64,000 nt of DNA, from assembly GCF_002949795.1 (NCBI RefSeq), contig NZ_CP026692.1, forward strand, positions 6,184,545-6,248,544, written 5' to 3'. The number at the start of each line of letters is the position of its first letter. Position 1 is the first letter of the stretch. Shown piece by piece: positions 54,533-63,871 of the stretch. The notes under the pieces were generated by a model. The model ran no database searches, was not told the DNA's origin, and saw only the letters and a program-made list of their open reading frames with translations. Made by a program: the position numbers and the translations under genes. The DNA comes from Nostoc sp. 'Lobaria pulmonaria (5183) cyanobiont'. Lineage in GTDB: Bacteria; Cyanobacteriota; Cyanobacteriia; Cyanobacteriales; Nostocaceae.

Positions 54533-55531
54533 TTACCGTCTAGAACGTCTGCGTAAGCGATCGATCGTTACTGCCAAAATAATTACTAGTCCTTTGACGA
54601 CTAGTTGCCAGAAGTAAGATAGGTTCAACAGAGTTAAACCGTTGTTGAGAATAGCAATGATTAATGCACCTAGAAGAGTGCCGCCAATGGTACCAATACC
54701 ACCTGTAAAGCTGGTTCCACCTAGAATAACAGCTGCGATCGCATCTAATTCGTAACCAGTACCGACGATGCCACTAGCACTATAAAGACGGCTAGCACTC
54801 ATGATTCCTGCTAAACCTGCCAGTAATCCACTAATACCATAGACGAATAGCAAGACACGATTAACTTTAATGCCAGTTAATCTGGCTGCCCGCTCGTTAC
54901 CACCGACGGCATATATCTGCACTCCTAAAACAGTTTGCCGCAGCACAAACCAGCTAACTATCACAGTCAGTAGCGCAATGATCACTAGCCAAGGAAAGGG
55001 GCCAATATATGTATTACCCACCCAAGCAAAATTTATGTCACGGTTAATCAGCGTTGTCCCCTTGGCAACTAAAAAGGCAACACCCCGCAAGGCTGTAAGT
55101 GAACCCAGCGTCACAATAAAAGGTGGTACATCCAAAAAGGTGATGAGAGCGCCGTTGACTAAGCCTAAAAGTAATCCTGCTAGCAAGGCAGCAGGTACAG
55201 CCGCCCAACTTAAAGCCGGCAATAGCGATACCAGCAGGGCAACTACGGCAGAAACAGCTAAGATTGACCCAACGGAAAGGTCAATACCTCCAGTGAGAAT
55301 TACAAAGGTCATTCCTGTCGCCAGCACAATATTGATTGATGCCTGACGTAAGATATTGACGATGTTACCGCTTGTGAGGAAGTTGGGAGAAAGGAATGCA
55401 AATAAGATGCAGATAATTACTAAGATTGGCAGAATACCCGCAACTTCCAACAGAGTGCTGATTGATTTCCGGTTGCCAGATACGGGATTGGTGGCTGATT
55501 TATTGATAGGCGGTCTGACTGTCTGACTCAT
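54533..55531 (-). CDS. RbsC-type sugar ABC transporter permease
   Basis: A 332-residue inner-membrane permease with about ten segments of the BPD_transp_2 class. Typical blocks are [21 protein letters not shown] N terminus, [20 protein letters not shown] (about residues 78-97), [19 protein letters not shown] (about 211-229) and [20 protein letters not shown] (about 268-287). Its ATG overlaps the stop of the ATPase gene by four bases (ATGA), so translation is coupled. It works with the ATPase and binding proteins upstream. In Anabaena variabilis FrtABC of this type imports fructose. Confidence 0.9.
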   Translation of the reverse strand: MSQTVRPPINKSATNPVSGNRKSISTLLEVAGILPILVIICILFAFLSPNFLTSGNIVNILRQASINIVLATGMTFVILTGGIDLSVGSILAVSAVVALLVSLLPALSWAAVPAALLAGLLLGLVNGALITFLDVPPFIVTLGSLTALRGVAFLVAKGTTLINRDINFAWVGNTYIGPFPWLVIIALLTVIVSWFVLRQTVLGVQIYAVGGNERAARLTGIKVNRVLLFVYGISGLLAGLAGIMSASRLYSASGIVGTGYELDAIAAVILGGTSFTGGIGTIGGTLLGALIIAILNNGLTLLNLSYFWQLVVKGLVIILAVTIDRLRRRSRR

Positions 55532-57084
55532 GATGCTAATACCTCCGATGCTCCAGTTGCATAGTGCATAATCTTTTCTTGGGTGATTTCTTTGCCAAGA
55601 CTGCCATCCAGTTCGCCTACCAGCTGTCCTTCTCGCATCACTAAGACGCGATCGCTCATGCCGACAATTTCCGATAGTTCGCTGGAAACCATTAAAATAG
55701 CAACACCTTGCGCTGCTAATTCGCTCATAATTCGGTAAATTTCGCTTTTAGCACCGATATCTACGCCGCGTGTCGGCTCATCTAACATCAACACTCTCGG
55801 CTTAATGGCTAACCAACGCGCTAGCAGTAGTTTCTGTTGATTACCACCAGAAAGATCCAATGCTCTAATTTCCAAATTCGCTAGGCGGATATTAAAGTTT
55901 TCCACCGCGTCTGTTGACAGCCGATTCACTGAACCCCAGTTAACAATTCCAGCTTTGGCATCTTGCTTGAGTGTGTTGATGGCAATATTCTTGCGGGAAC
56001 TCATCTCCAGAAATAAACCTTGGTCTTTGCGGTCTTCCGGGACGTAGCCAATTCCGGCAGCAATGGCATCACTGGGGGTATTAATTTCCAGTTTTTTGCC
56101 ATTCAAAAATACTTCACCACTGGCCTTGCGGTCTGCACCAAAAATCAGCCGGGATAGTTCTGTGCGTCCAGCACCAACCAGCCCCGCTAAACCGAGAATT
56201 TCTCCAGCATGAAGTTCAAAACTAGCTGGCTCAATCTTCTTGCGCGCGTCGCTCATATTTCTGACTGACAGCACGACGGGGCCCGGATTCATTTGCCGTT
56301 GATGTTCGTAAAAGTCTTGCATAGAGCGACCGACCATCATCTGCACCAATCGCTGGGGAGAAATTTCACTGCGTGTGAGACTGCCAATATATTGACCATC
56401 GCGCAACACGCTAATTCGGTCAGCTAGAGCATAGATTTCTTCCATGCGATGGCTGATGTAAATAATCGCAATGCCATCACGCCGCAGTTTACGAATTACC
56501 TCAAACAAATGGTCACTCTCGCGGTCAGACAATGCTGCTGTTGGTTCATCCATCACCAAAACGCGGCTTTTATCCTTTAATGCCCTGGCAATTTCCACTT
56601 GCTGCTGTTCAGCGATCGATAAGCTACCAACTATAGTCTGCGCGGTAAAATTGGCTCCTAGGCTTTCCAGCACTTCCTCTGCTTCCAGTTGCATTGCTTT
56701 GCGGTCTAAAAACTGACCTCGCCGCAACTCGCTACCCATAAACATATTTTCGCTAACGGTTAAATTCGGTGCAACATTCAGTTCTTGATAAATGAGATTA
56801 ATACCCGATTTGCGTGCTGTTGCTGGATCGGTAATTTTCAAGGGTTGACCATTGATCCGAATTTCTCCAACATCTGCAATGTAAGCCCCAGCCAGGATCT
56901 TCATCAATGTGCTTTTGCCTGCTCCGTTTTCACCCATGAGGGCGTGAACTTCTCCTGGGTAAATGGTGAGATTAACATTTTGCAGCGCAGATACACCATG
57001 AAATCGTTTTGTAATCCCTTGCATTTCTAACACTGGGGTGCTGGTTGGTGTATCAGAAAGTGAGGTTTCAATATTTGTTGTCAT
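55528..57084 (-). CDS. RbsA-type sugar ABC transporter ATPase (two domains)
   Basis: Two ABC domains in one 518-residue chain. The first has Walker [10 protein letters not shown] (about residues 47-55), signature [15 protein letters not shown] and [12 protein letters not shown]. The second has a degenerate Walker A ([10 protein letters not shown]), signature [15 protein letters not shown] and [12 protein letters not shown]. This is the RbsA/MglA layout. The ATG at 57084 (MTTNIETS) is preferred. Translationally coupled to the permease. A 431-bp gap separates it from the first binding-protein gene. Confidence 0.9.
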   Translation of the reverse strand: MTTNIETSLSDTPTSTPVLEMQGITKRFHGVSALQNVNLTIYPGEVHALMGENGAGKSTLMKILAGAYIADVGEIRINGQPLKITDPATARKSGINLIYQELNVAPNLTVSENMFMGSELRRGQFLDRKAMQLEAEEVLESLGANFTAQTIVGSLSIAEQQQVEIARALKDKSRVLVMDEPTAALSDRESDHLFEVIRKLRRDGIAIIYISHRMEEIYALADRISVLRDGQYIGSLTRSEISPQRLVQMMVGRSMQDFYEHQRQMNPGPVVLSVRNMSDARKKIEPASFELHAGEILGLAGLVGAGRTELSRLIFGADRKASGEVFLNGKKLEINTPSDAIAAGIGYVPEDRKDQGLFLEMSSRKNIAINTLKQDAKAGIVNWGSVNRLSTDAVENFNIRLANLEIRALDLSGGNQQKLLLARWLAIKPRVLMLDEPTRGVDIGAKSEIYRIMSELAAQGVAILMVSSELSEIVGMSDRVLVMREGQLVGELDGSLGKEITQEKIMHYATGASEVLAS

Positions 57085-57515
57085 CAGCAAAACCTGTAAA
57101 AACTATTTAAAATTTGCGATTGTGAATTAGAAACTAATAAACTCATATTTGATTGCTTGCAAAATCATGTTTTAAAAGCTGAATACTATTTTGAAAATAG
57201 GGAATAACGAAGAGATATTTTCATCCTTTGTTGTTAACGTTACTTAATAGAGGTTGTGGGGAAAATTTGAGTGCTATAAATAGACACTCAGACTTTCCCC
57301 TGATGCACATACATAGCGGTTCTCAATTGAGTGCAGCAGAGTTTTAACCTCTTTCTAAACCCATCTTTCTATTAAAAAAAGATAGGAATAGAGATGAGGT
57401 TTGGTATTAATTTAAGTGAAAACTGCTGGACATTTTAGGTATGTGCAAAAACTTTACAAATGCACCAAAGGGTTTATATCAAAAGACATAATTTTCAATT
57501 GTAAATTCACAATTT
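57085..57515. other. Intergenic region between ABC ATPase and binding-protein gene
   Basis: No gene seen. It may contain a promoter for the ATPase-permease pair. The word GTTAACGTT at 57233-57241 is the reverse complement of part of the inverted repeat at 60172-60192. Confidence 0.45.
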
Positions 57516-58574
57516 TTATTCCTCCCAGCCTTTTTCTGTGCTGACGTTATCTTTTGTGATCAACTTAACTGGAATCAAAATGGTGGGATTGCTAGGTTTT
57601 TTCCCATTTAAAATGTCGTTGCCAACTTGAACTGCTTTTTCGGCCATTCCTCGCGGATTTTGAGTAGCAGTTGCTGCATATAAACCATCTTTATTTGCGA
57701 TCGCAGTTATTGCTTCTGGCGCACCATCAACCCCGACAATAAAGAAATCTTTACGTTGTGCTTGGTTAGCTGCTAGTTCTGCGCCGACTCCACTCGGATC
57801 GTTGATGGCAAAAACAGCATCAATTTTCGGAAAGGTTGTCAGCAAATCAGTCATAACTCTCAGTCCTCCATCCCGACTACCATCTGCATTCTGGTTTTTA
57901 GAGAGGATTTTGATATCGGGATATTTAGACAATACACTCTCGCAGCCACTAACTCGCTGAATCACCGAGTCCACTGGTGGGCCATTAACTATTACGACAT
58001 TGCCTTTGCCTTTAAGGCGGTCAGCAATATATTTGCAACTAACTTCTCCAGCTTGGATATTATTAGTAGTGATAGTGGCATCCACACCTCCCTCAGCACC
58101 TGTGTCTACGGCAATGACAATTCTACCTGCAAGTTTAGCTTTTTCAACTATTGGCTTAATTCCACTTTTATCAGCAGCATTCAAAACAATGATATCAGTA
58201 TTCGCCGCAGTAAAATTTTCAATTTGATTGGCTTGTTGGTTAAGGTCATAAGCACTGGAAGCTATAATAACATTGACATCTTTTCCGCCAATTCTCTTCG
58301 CTTCTGCCTCAACTGCTTGTCCCATAACGACGAAGAAAGGGTTACTTAGATCGCCAACGGTGAAGGCAACCGATCGCAACTTTCTATTCCCAGTGGCGGT
58401 TTTAGTTTCTGCACTAATATTGGTAGCAGGTTTAATATCAGTGTTAGTAGCAGTGTTGCCATCGGGAGAACCATTTGTACAGCCGACAAGGTTACTACTG
58501 ATGATACCTAGTATGCTTGTTGCGATTACACGAAGCGCAACACCAGAGGTAAACACAATCTTTTTCACATTCAT
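57516..58574 (-). CDS. RbsB-type sugar-binding lipoprotein, copy A
   Basis: A periplasmic binding protein of about 352 residues with a lipobox-type LVGC (Cys near residue 32) and a Thr/Asn-rich linker. The Peripla_BP_4 core has VGDLSNPFFVVMGQAVEAEA, IIASSAYDLNQQANQIENF, IVLNAADKSGI and VAVDTGAEGG-type strands, then DAVFAINDPSGVGAELAANQ and IVGVDGAPEAI. The ATG at 58574 (MNVKKIVF) is preferred to 58592. It is paralogous to the next gene. Ligand: a hexose such as fructose is likely; inositol cannot be excluded. Confidence 0.88.
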   Translation of the reverse strand: MNVKKIVFTSGVALRVIATSILGIISSNLVGCTNGSPDGNTATNTDIKPATNISAETKTATGNRKLRSVAFTVGDLSNPFFVVMGQAVEAEAKRIGGKDVNVIIASSAYDLNQQANQIENFTAANTDIIVLNAADKSGIKPIVEKAKLAGRIVIAVDTGAEGGVDATITTNNIQAGEVSCKYIADRLKGKGNVVIVNGPPVDSVIQRVSGCESVLSKYPDIKILSKNQNADGSRDGGLRVMTDLLTTFPKIDAVFAINDPSGVGAELAANQAQRKDFFIVGVDGAPEAITAIANKDGLYAATATQNPRGMAEKAVQVGNDILNGKKPSNPTILIPVKLITKDNVSTEKGWEE

Positions 58575-58699
58575 ATATCTCCTAAAAGTCATGCTTATTT
58601 ACACCAAATTTAGAAACGATGTATTGTTCAAAAAATAGAGTAAAGTATTGTATCCCTCCTGTATCAAGCCTTTTCTGTGTTGTAATTACGAATTACAAA

Positions 58700-59701
58700 T
58701 TACCAGCCTTTGTAGCTGCTAAGGTTCTCTCTAGTAACCAACTTGACTGGAATTAGAATCTCAGATGACTCAGGTTTTTTACCTTGGATGATATCGTTGC
58801 CAATCTGAACCGCTTTTTGAGCCATCCCTGCGGGATTTTGAGCAGCAGTTGCAGCAAAGACACCATCTTTGTCTTCCATTGCTTTGGTTGCATCTGGCGA
58901 TCCATCAACCCCAACAATAAAAAATTCATTGCGTCTTGCTTGTCTAGCTGCTAAATCTGCACCAACACCGCTTTGATCGTTCGTAGCAAAAACGGCATCA
59001 ATTTTGGGAAAGGTTGTCAGCAAATCACTCATGACTCTCAGTCCGCCATCCCTTGTCCCTTCCGCGTTTTGCTCTTTAGAGATGAGTTTGATATTAGGAT
59101 ATTTAGACAATGATTTCTCACAACCACTTACTCGCTGATTGATTGAGTCCATCGGAGTACCGTTGAGAATGACTACACTGCCTTGACCTTTGAGGCGATC
59201 GGCAATATATTGGCAAGCAATCTCACCAGCTTGGATATTGTTGGAACTAATCATCGCATCCACATCGGCATCAACAGCTGAATCTAATGCAATAACAACT
59301 CTACCTGCAAGCCTTGCTTGATCGATAACTGGTTTAACTCCTTTTTTGTCAACAGCGCTGAGGATAATTAGATCGGTATTCGCCGCCGTAAAATTTTCGA
59401 TTTGGTTGCTTTGTTGGTTCAGATCAAAGGCACTAGAAACTGCGTTAACTTTGATATTACCTCCAATTTTTTGAGCTTCTTTTTCAGCCCCCTTCTGCAC
59501 AGCATCATAGAAGGGATTGCCTAAGTCACCCAAAGCTACGCCGATTGTTTGCAATTCTCTATTTGAAGTACTAAGATTCTCTGCACTTATATTAGTAGCC
59601 TTGTTAGTAGTATTAGTAGCAGTGTTGTTATTTTGAGCGCCATTTGTGCAACCAACAACCGCGAAACCTAATATGCCAACTATCAGTGAAATTCTCTTCA
59701 T
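58700..59701 (-). CDS. RbsB-type sugar-binding lipoprotein, copy B
   Basis: A second binding protein of about 333 residues: signal MKRISLIVGILGFAVVGC (lipobox VVGC), a Thr/Asn linker and a core closely similar to copy A (LGDLGNPFYDAVQKGAEKEA, SSAFDLNQQSNQIENFTAAN, VDGSPDATKAMEDKDG). The pair looks like a tandem duplication, 125 bases apart. The ATG at 59701 is preferred to 59740, which would add a hydrophilic leader. Two receptors may let one permease accept two ligands or one ligand at two affinities. Confidence 0.88.
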   Translation of the reverse strand: MKRISLIVGILGFAVVGCTNGAQNNNTATNTTNKATNISAENLSTSNRELQTIGVALGDLGNPFYDAVQKGAEKEAQKIGGNIKVNAVSSAFDLNQQSNQIENFTAANTDLIILSAVDKKGVKPVIDQARLAGRVVIALDSAVDADVDAMISSNNIQAGEIACQYIADRLKGQGSVVILNGTPMDSINQRVSGCEKSLSKYPNIKLISKEQNAEGTRDGGLRVMSDLLTTFPKIDAVFATNDQSGVGADLAARQARRNEFFIVGVDGSPDATKAMEDKDGVFAATAAQNPAGMAQKAVQIGNDIIQGKKPESSEILIPVKLVTRENLSSYKGW

Positions 59702-60510
59702 ATTTATAATAACGGATTGAAATTTAAGCGATGTCATCACAATCTAAACTAGGTCTGAAAAACTTAGACCTAACCTAGCGATCGCACTAGCTTTTGGAAT
59801 TTAAACTCCAAAGGTCTTGTGATTTGACATAATTGGAGTGATTGCTATTAGTTTCACGATAAATGGTTTATTGTTAAAACAAAATCATGAATATTACACT
59901 ACTTCAAATAATTACATTATTTTTTAGTGGAATTATTTCGTAATGCGTAGCCTGGAAACAGCTTTTAAGTGAAATTTTCAAAAATTAGTTAGTTTTATTA
60001 AACTTGTAATCTTTTATTTGTTTTGACTTTTTTCATTTTATCCCGCTTCCGTGCAAAAATTAATTTTGTTTATTGAACTTTACAAATAAAAAAGATTTTA
60101 AATCTCTTAATCAAATCCAAAGTCTTCATTTCGAGGTATCTGCATAAATTGGTCTATTCAATATTAGAGTCAATGTTAAAAACGTTAACATTTATCAATC
60201 AACCGCTTTCAGAAAAGATACTATTTTAGTAGAGAACTATTTAATTATAAAAGCTAGATTTGGATAAATGCAAACATCCTTTAGTTAGATTTTTTAAACT
60301 AACTCAAATCTGCTTGTTAAGCATATTTATTTGTTATTGATCCTCCATCCCTTGAAAGCAATAGAGGAGTAAACAAAATAATATTTTTAAGCCTGATTAA
60401 GGATAAAAAACATTTGCATAACTGTTATACATATAATATTTTTTTATTACTATATCCTTTCAGAAATAGAATATTCTGAATTCTGACTTTTGAATTTTTC
60501 TTCATGCAGT
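59702..60510. other. Control region upstream of the sugar-binding genes
   Basis: About 800 AT-rich bases with no gene. It should contain the main promoter of the ABC cluster. An inverted repeat at 60172-60192 is listed separately. The right end is the 3' flank of the inositol oxygenase gene. Confidence 0.5.
60172..60192. promoter_or_regulatory. Inverted repeat AATGTTAA-N5-TTAACATT
   Basis: Perfect 8-base arms around a five-base spacer (AAACG). The size fits an operator, for instance for a LacI-type sugar regulator such as FrtR described for the fructose genes of A. variabilis, but it lies about 470 bases upstream of the nearest start. No regulator gene is in the window. Confidence 0.35.
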
Positions 60511-61407
60511 TTAAAACTTTAATGTTGAAGGTAAATATTGAGCTACCAAATCTTCATAGTATGGTTTTAATTTCTGCCAATCAGAAGAAATAGGGTTTTT
60601 TGAATACAAATCGTATGGATTGAATAAACTTACCCATTTAAACATTTCTCGATCGTGTTTATCCATCAAATGTTCATACGCATTTTCACGATGTTGAGGA
60701 TAAAATGAGTGATAGCGAAGCATATATAATGCAGGTTCAGGCAAATAGTTTTTCATCATCTGATAAAAATACTCATCATGACCCCATGAAAGATGTACAT
60801 TACTCAATCCACAGTTAGGCTGATAAATGCCATATTTAGTGTTGTAATCGGGGTTATTATAATCAGGATTTTCTTTAAAGAATTCTGAGAAAACAATTCG
60901 ATCAGAAAATGCACAACCTACAGGATAAGTATCTCCTACAGTAGCCCATTGAGGCTCACCAAATAGACAAAGCACTTTCCCCATATCGTGAAAGAAGCCA
61001 GTAAGTACCATCCAGTCAGGATGACCATCGGCGCGAATAGCTTCTGATGTTTGCAATAGATGTTGTAACTGATCGATGTCTGTATCAGGATCGGAATCAT
61101 CAACCAATTGATTCAAAAATTCGACCGCATCCCAAACAGACATTTCTTTTTTATCAAAATTTAAAAATTCTTTTTCTTTTTGAAGCACAAAATTATATGT
61201 TTGATTAATATGATTTAACCGATAAAACTCTTTCACCGTATCTCTAATAGTCGTTTCGTAATTCCTATATTCTTCGCTAGTTTTACCTTCTTTAACTATG
61301 CTATCTGGATCTGGATAGCGATTAAGTAAGTCTTCTTCCCATTCTTCTAGTGAATGCAAGGGATTGTTTTGAACCTGAAGAATGGCATTATTTAGAGTTT
61401 GAGACAT
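60511..61407 (-). CDS. myo-Inositol oxygenase (MIOX)
   Basis: A non-heme di-iron oxygenase that cleaves myo-inositol to D-glucuronate. HD-type metal ligands are visible in [20 protein letters not shown] (HD at about residues 146-147), [15 protein letters not shown] (about 208-222) and [20 protein letters not shown] (about 236). PVGCAFSD and [14 protein letters not shown] are also family blocks. The 298-residue length equals eukaryotic MIOX. It is uncommon in cyanobacteria as far as I know. A striking palindrome array precedes it. Sugar ABC genes lie downstream on the same strand. Confidence 0.93.
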   Translation of the reverse strand: MSQTLNNAILQVQNNPLHSLEEWEEDLLNRYPDPDSIVKEGKTSEEYRNYETTIRDTVKEFYRLNHINQTYNFVLQKEKEFLNFDKKEMSVWDAVEFLNQLVDDSDPDTDIDQLQHLLQTSEAIRADGHPDWMVLTGFFHDMGKVLCLFGEPQWATVGDTYPVGCAFSDRIVFSEFFKENPDYNNPDYNTKYGIYQPNCGLSNVHLSWGHDEYFYQMMKNYLPEPALYMLRYHSFYPQHRENAYEHLMDKHDREMFKWVSLFNPYDLYSKNPISSDWQKLKPYYEDLVAQYLPSTLKF

Positions 61408-61734
61408 ATCTTTCTACTTGTCGATATTGTATTTGTTAAATGGTACTTTCGCACTCTATTATGCACAGGTGTGCAAAACCTGTTTTGGACTTATTATTTA
61501 TTTTTGCACACGTGTGCAAAAATAAATAATAAGTTTCATTTCGTCTTTGCATACCTATGCATAATCCACTTGCCTAAGTGTCTTATATGACCTATTTGGT
61601 TCAGAATAAAATGGTGCTTTTGTTTTTTGCAGATCCGTGCATGAATTTACTAAATATAAGCTAATATTTTATTTTACATACCTGTGCAAAAGTTATACTT
61701 ATTAATTTTTATGTGTGATTCAATCAGTCTAGTA
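61408..61734. promoter_or_regulatory. MIOX upstream region with five operator-like palindromes
   Basis: The 14-bp motif TGCAyAsrTrTGCA or close variants occurs at 61462-61475 (TGCACAGGTGTGCA), 61505-61518 (TGCACACGTGTGCA), 61548-61561 (TGCATACCTATGCA), 61628-61641 (TGCAGATCCGTGCA) and 61675-61688 (TACATACCTGTGCA). Starts are 43, 43, 80 and 47 bases apart, close to whole helical turns for the first three. The second copy is the centre of a perfect 46-bp palindrome, 61489-61534. This fits a multi-site operator for a dimeric regulator that loops DNA in front of the inositol oxygenase gene. Confidence 0.7.
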
Positions 61735-62058
61735 TCAATTTGTCAATTGTACAGTAGTGGAATACTTAACAAGATTAGCCAACTCTTGTAACTGGTTTAT
61801 CGCTTCTGCACCTTCCAATTTCATTAATTCGCGATCGTCCCACAATTCCATCCAAGTAATTCCGTAATCAGACACTAAAAACCGAATCAGGTGCTTTTCT
61901 TTTAGGCTAACCATAAATGAAGCACTCTTCATTTGCTCGCCGCATGTATAACAAGACGCAGTATAGCCACGCCGCTCAAGTATAATTGTCAAGGCTTGCA
62001 GGTTCATTACCAAGTCTTGGACGAATTGCTGATGCTGTTGCGCTAATCTTATAAACAC
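61735..62058 (-). CDS. Hypothetical protein upstream of the inositol oxygenase
   Basis: A 107-residue frame, helical at the start (FIRLAQQHQQFVQDLVMNLQ) with a CxxC pair in SCYTCGEQMKSA (about residues 50-61) and a C-terminal part SDYGITWMELWDDRELMKL. I do not recognise a family. The start is GTG at 62058; the Met at residue 18 is an alternative. It is followed by the palindrome array and lies between gluconokinase and MIOX on the same strand. Confidence 0.5.
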   Translation of the reverse strand: MFIRLAQQHQQFVQDLVMNLQALTIILERRGYTASCYTCGEQMKSASFMVSLKEKHLIRFLVSDYGITWMELWDDRELMKLEGAEAINQLQELANLVKYSTTVQLTN

Positions 62059-62196
62059 TAGTTTTCTCCTACCATTACAGTTATCAGCTTGCTTTGATAT
62101 TTCTTTAGACTTAACATCTGATGTGATTTAGTTGCTAAAAGTTCGTGTTTTCCTAGATACGTGATTAATCTTAATATTACGGTTGTCACCAATAAG

Positions 62197-62706
62197 CTAA
62201 ATTTCCAAAGCCGTTCTAATGTTTTGGACAATTTTATCGGGTGGCTGTTCAATATCCATACATAGAGTATCTACTGGTTCTTCAAGTGTATAAAACTGGC
62301 TATCGAGCAGTTTTTCGCTCATGTAATGATTGCTACGTTCTTGCAAGCGCATTTGAATCAACTCATAAGACCCTTTGAGGTAAACTAGCTTGATGCGATC
62401 GCCCTTGGCGTTGGCGGAGCCATCGCTATCCAATACCAAAAATTGCCGATAGCTATCTTTTAAAGCCGAACACGCCAGCACCACATTTTTTTTTTCTTGC
62501 AGCCAATGTTTTATGGCTGTTTGCAAATCTTGTAACCAAGGCATCCTGTCATCTTCACTCAGAGGGATACCACGGCGCATTTTCTCAACATTCTCTGGCG
62601 AGTGGAAAGTATCAGCGTCGTTAAATTTCCATTCTAAGGAGTCTGCTAGCAGTTTTCCGATGGTGGTTTTCCCAGAACCAGACACACCCATTACCAGGAT
62701 AATCAT
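62197..62706 (-). CDS. gntK: Gluconokinase GntK
   Basis: It phosphorylates D-gluconate to 6-phosphogluconate, feeding the oxidative pentose phosphate pathway. P-loop GVSGSGKTT is at residues 7-15, followed by DADTFHSPENVEKMRRGIPL and SEDDRMPWL, which are diagnostic, and ACSALKDSYRQFL. The segment LDSDGSANAKGDR (about 95-107) is encoded by a repeat containing gcgatcgcccttggcgttgg at 62395-62431 and replaces the short GD-type turn seen in relatives. The frame is kept, so the enzyme probably works with an enlarged loop. Confidence 0.9.
   Translation of the reverse strand: MIILVMGVSGSGKTTIGKLLADSLEWKFNDADTFHSPENVEKMRRGIPLSEDDRMPWLQDLQTAIKHWLQEKKNVVLACSALKDSYRQFLVLDSDGSANAKGDRIKLVYLKGSYELIQMRLQERSNHYMSEKLLDSQFYTLEEPVDTLCMDIEQPPDKIVQNIRTALEI
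62395..62431. repeat. HIP1-containing REP-like repeat inserted in gntK
   Basis: gcgatcgcccttggcgttgg followed by cggagccatcgctatcc resembles dispersed cyanobacterial sequences (compare tacgccaacgcattt near 46131 and cgccaacgcgcagcg near 12554). It adds about ten codons in frame to gntK. Confidence 0.6.
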
Positions 62707-62764
62707 AAATACTTATTTCCCAAAGATTTCAACAGAAATTGAGTAGCATTTTGAGTAGCATAAA

Positions 62765-62960
62765 TCAAAAGTCTGGACACTCAGCCAAAACTGTTTCTGG
62801 GTGGCAGTAATACTTTAAGACTGTAGTCACGTCATCGCCGATCCACAGCGCCACTTTATCCGCCGTGACTCCAGACGCGATCGCTAACGTCGCAAATGTA
62901 TGTCTGCTGCTGTGTTGAGCGGTTCCGACTCGCGCCACACCTGTGCGCGAAAAACACAGA
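62765..62960 (-). pseudogene. C-terminal fragment of a tyrosine recombinase/integrase
   Basis: The minus strand reads TGVARVGTAQHSSRHTFATL, then AIASGVTADKVALWIGDDVT and TVLKYYCHPETVLAECPDF before a stop. The RHTFATL box (Arg-His of the R-H-x-x-R/H region) and the Tyr in LKYY, about 35 residues on, fit the end of a phage-type integrase. The rest of the catalytic domain is not found upstream in any frame that I followed. It marks an old mobile element beside the next gene. Confidence 0.6.
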
Positions 62961-63022
62961 TCAGCGTGCTGACGGTGGACAGTTTCCGAAGCCGATGATG
63001 TGGATACCAGCTGTCATCATCC

Positions 63023-63871
63023 TTATGTAGGATAGAAAACCAGCGTCCGCAATTCAATACTCTCTCTAGCTGGAGCATCTGGTGGGCTAGTTGGGTCATC
63101 AAAGCCAGTATGAGCAGGAAACCTCGCCCGTCCGTCCTCTGCGGAGTCAAAGCACTTAAACAATAGTGCCTCCGAGGGTTGCATTTGGGGGAAGTAGAAC
63201 CATTGATGTGTTGGGTTATAGGTTATTAAGTAGCTTTCACCAGCGTAATCGCGGTACACTATGTCACTAGCTACTAGGTCTATTGGTGCGATACTAAGAG
63301 CGTTGCATACTGCTAATGGTGACTTAGAAACTGGGGCGATCGCTCGCCAAATGTTAATCAAAGCAAACCTTTGCTGTAGTAATTCATCAATGTTATCTAC
63401 CCTTTGTGCTGTCAACTCTTTACGTGCGCGAGTATAGCCAGATTTGGCTGTAAAGTCGTTATGTACATGCTTAATAGGCTCACTGATCCCGCTTTCACCG
63501 TTCTGCAAGCGTTGAGCGTTACGGAGAGTGTGATCGAATATCACCACCCGAGTGGCACCTGTTACCTCTTTCAAGAGTTGCTCGGCTTCAGGATAATAGA
63601 CACGAAGAATCTCATCTTCGTCATAAAAATTACGGACATTGCTATGGGCTACAACAAGTCTAAAGCCTTCTCGATCTAGAGATATGTCTTGCGAAACCGC
63701 CCGTATGTTATGGATTGGCACCTTGTGTGTCTCGAACTTCCGGTTGGATGGTGGAATCCCTGGTGGTCGTTCATAGGTATAGATGACAGGTTTTTCTGCC
63801 ATTGGCGTAAAGTAAGTCAGTTCTGCCTCAATGTGCGGCAGGTCAAGTAAAAAACGACTGTCTAAGCTCAT
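63023..63871 (-). CDS. CmcJ/NvfI-family oxidoreductase (GA4 desaturase-like)
   Basis: A 282-residue protein of the family that includes CmcJ of cephamycin synthesis and fungal NvfI/AsaB enzymes, related to Fe(II)/2-oxoglutarate oxygenases. Motifs are VVIFDHTLRN (about residues 110-119), HVHNDFT with HxD (about 136-142), FALINIWRAI (about 169-178), LITYNPTHQWFYFPQM and a late His/Arg pair FPAHTGFDDP ... RTLVFYP. A strong ribosome site AAAGGATG precedes ATG 63871. It is moderately GC-rich. Substrate unknown; secondary metabolism is possible. Confidence 0.8.
   Translation of the reverse strand: MSLDSRFLLDLPHIEAELTYFTPMAEKPVIYTYERPPGIPPSNRKFETHKVPIHNIRAVSQDISLDREGFRLVVAHSNVRNFYDEDEILRVYYPEAEQLLKEVTGATRVVIFDHTLRNAQRLQNGESGISEPIKHVHNDFTAKSGYTRARKELTAQRVDNIDELLQQRFALINIWRAIAPVSKSPLAVCNALSIAPIDLVASDIVYRDYAGESYLITYNPTHQWFYFPQMQPSEALLFKCFDSAEDGRARFPAHTGFDDPTSPPDAPARESIELRTLVFYPT

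Noticed and set aside
61489-61534. 46-bp palindrome as a simple transcription terminator
   Set aside because: Its core motif recurs four more times without long arms, it lies upstream of a gene, and no T-run follows.
62058-62252. 64-residue minus-strand frame between gntK and the hypothetical gene
   Set aside because: It overlaps the 3' end of gntK, has atypical composition and no family resemblance.
62884-63150. 88-residue minus-strand frame overlapping the CmcJ-like gene end
   Set aside because: It is out of frame with both the CmcJ-like gene and the recombinase remnant, which explain the region better.
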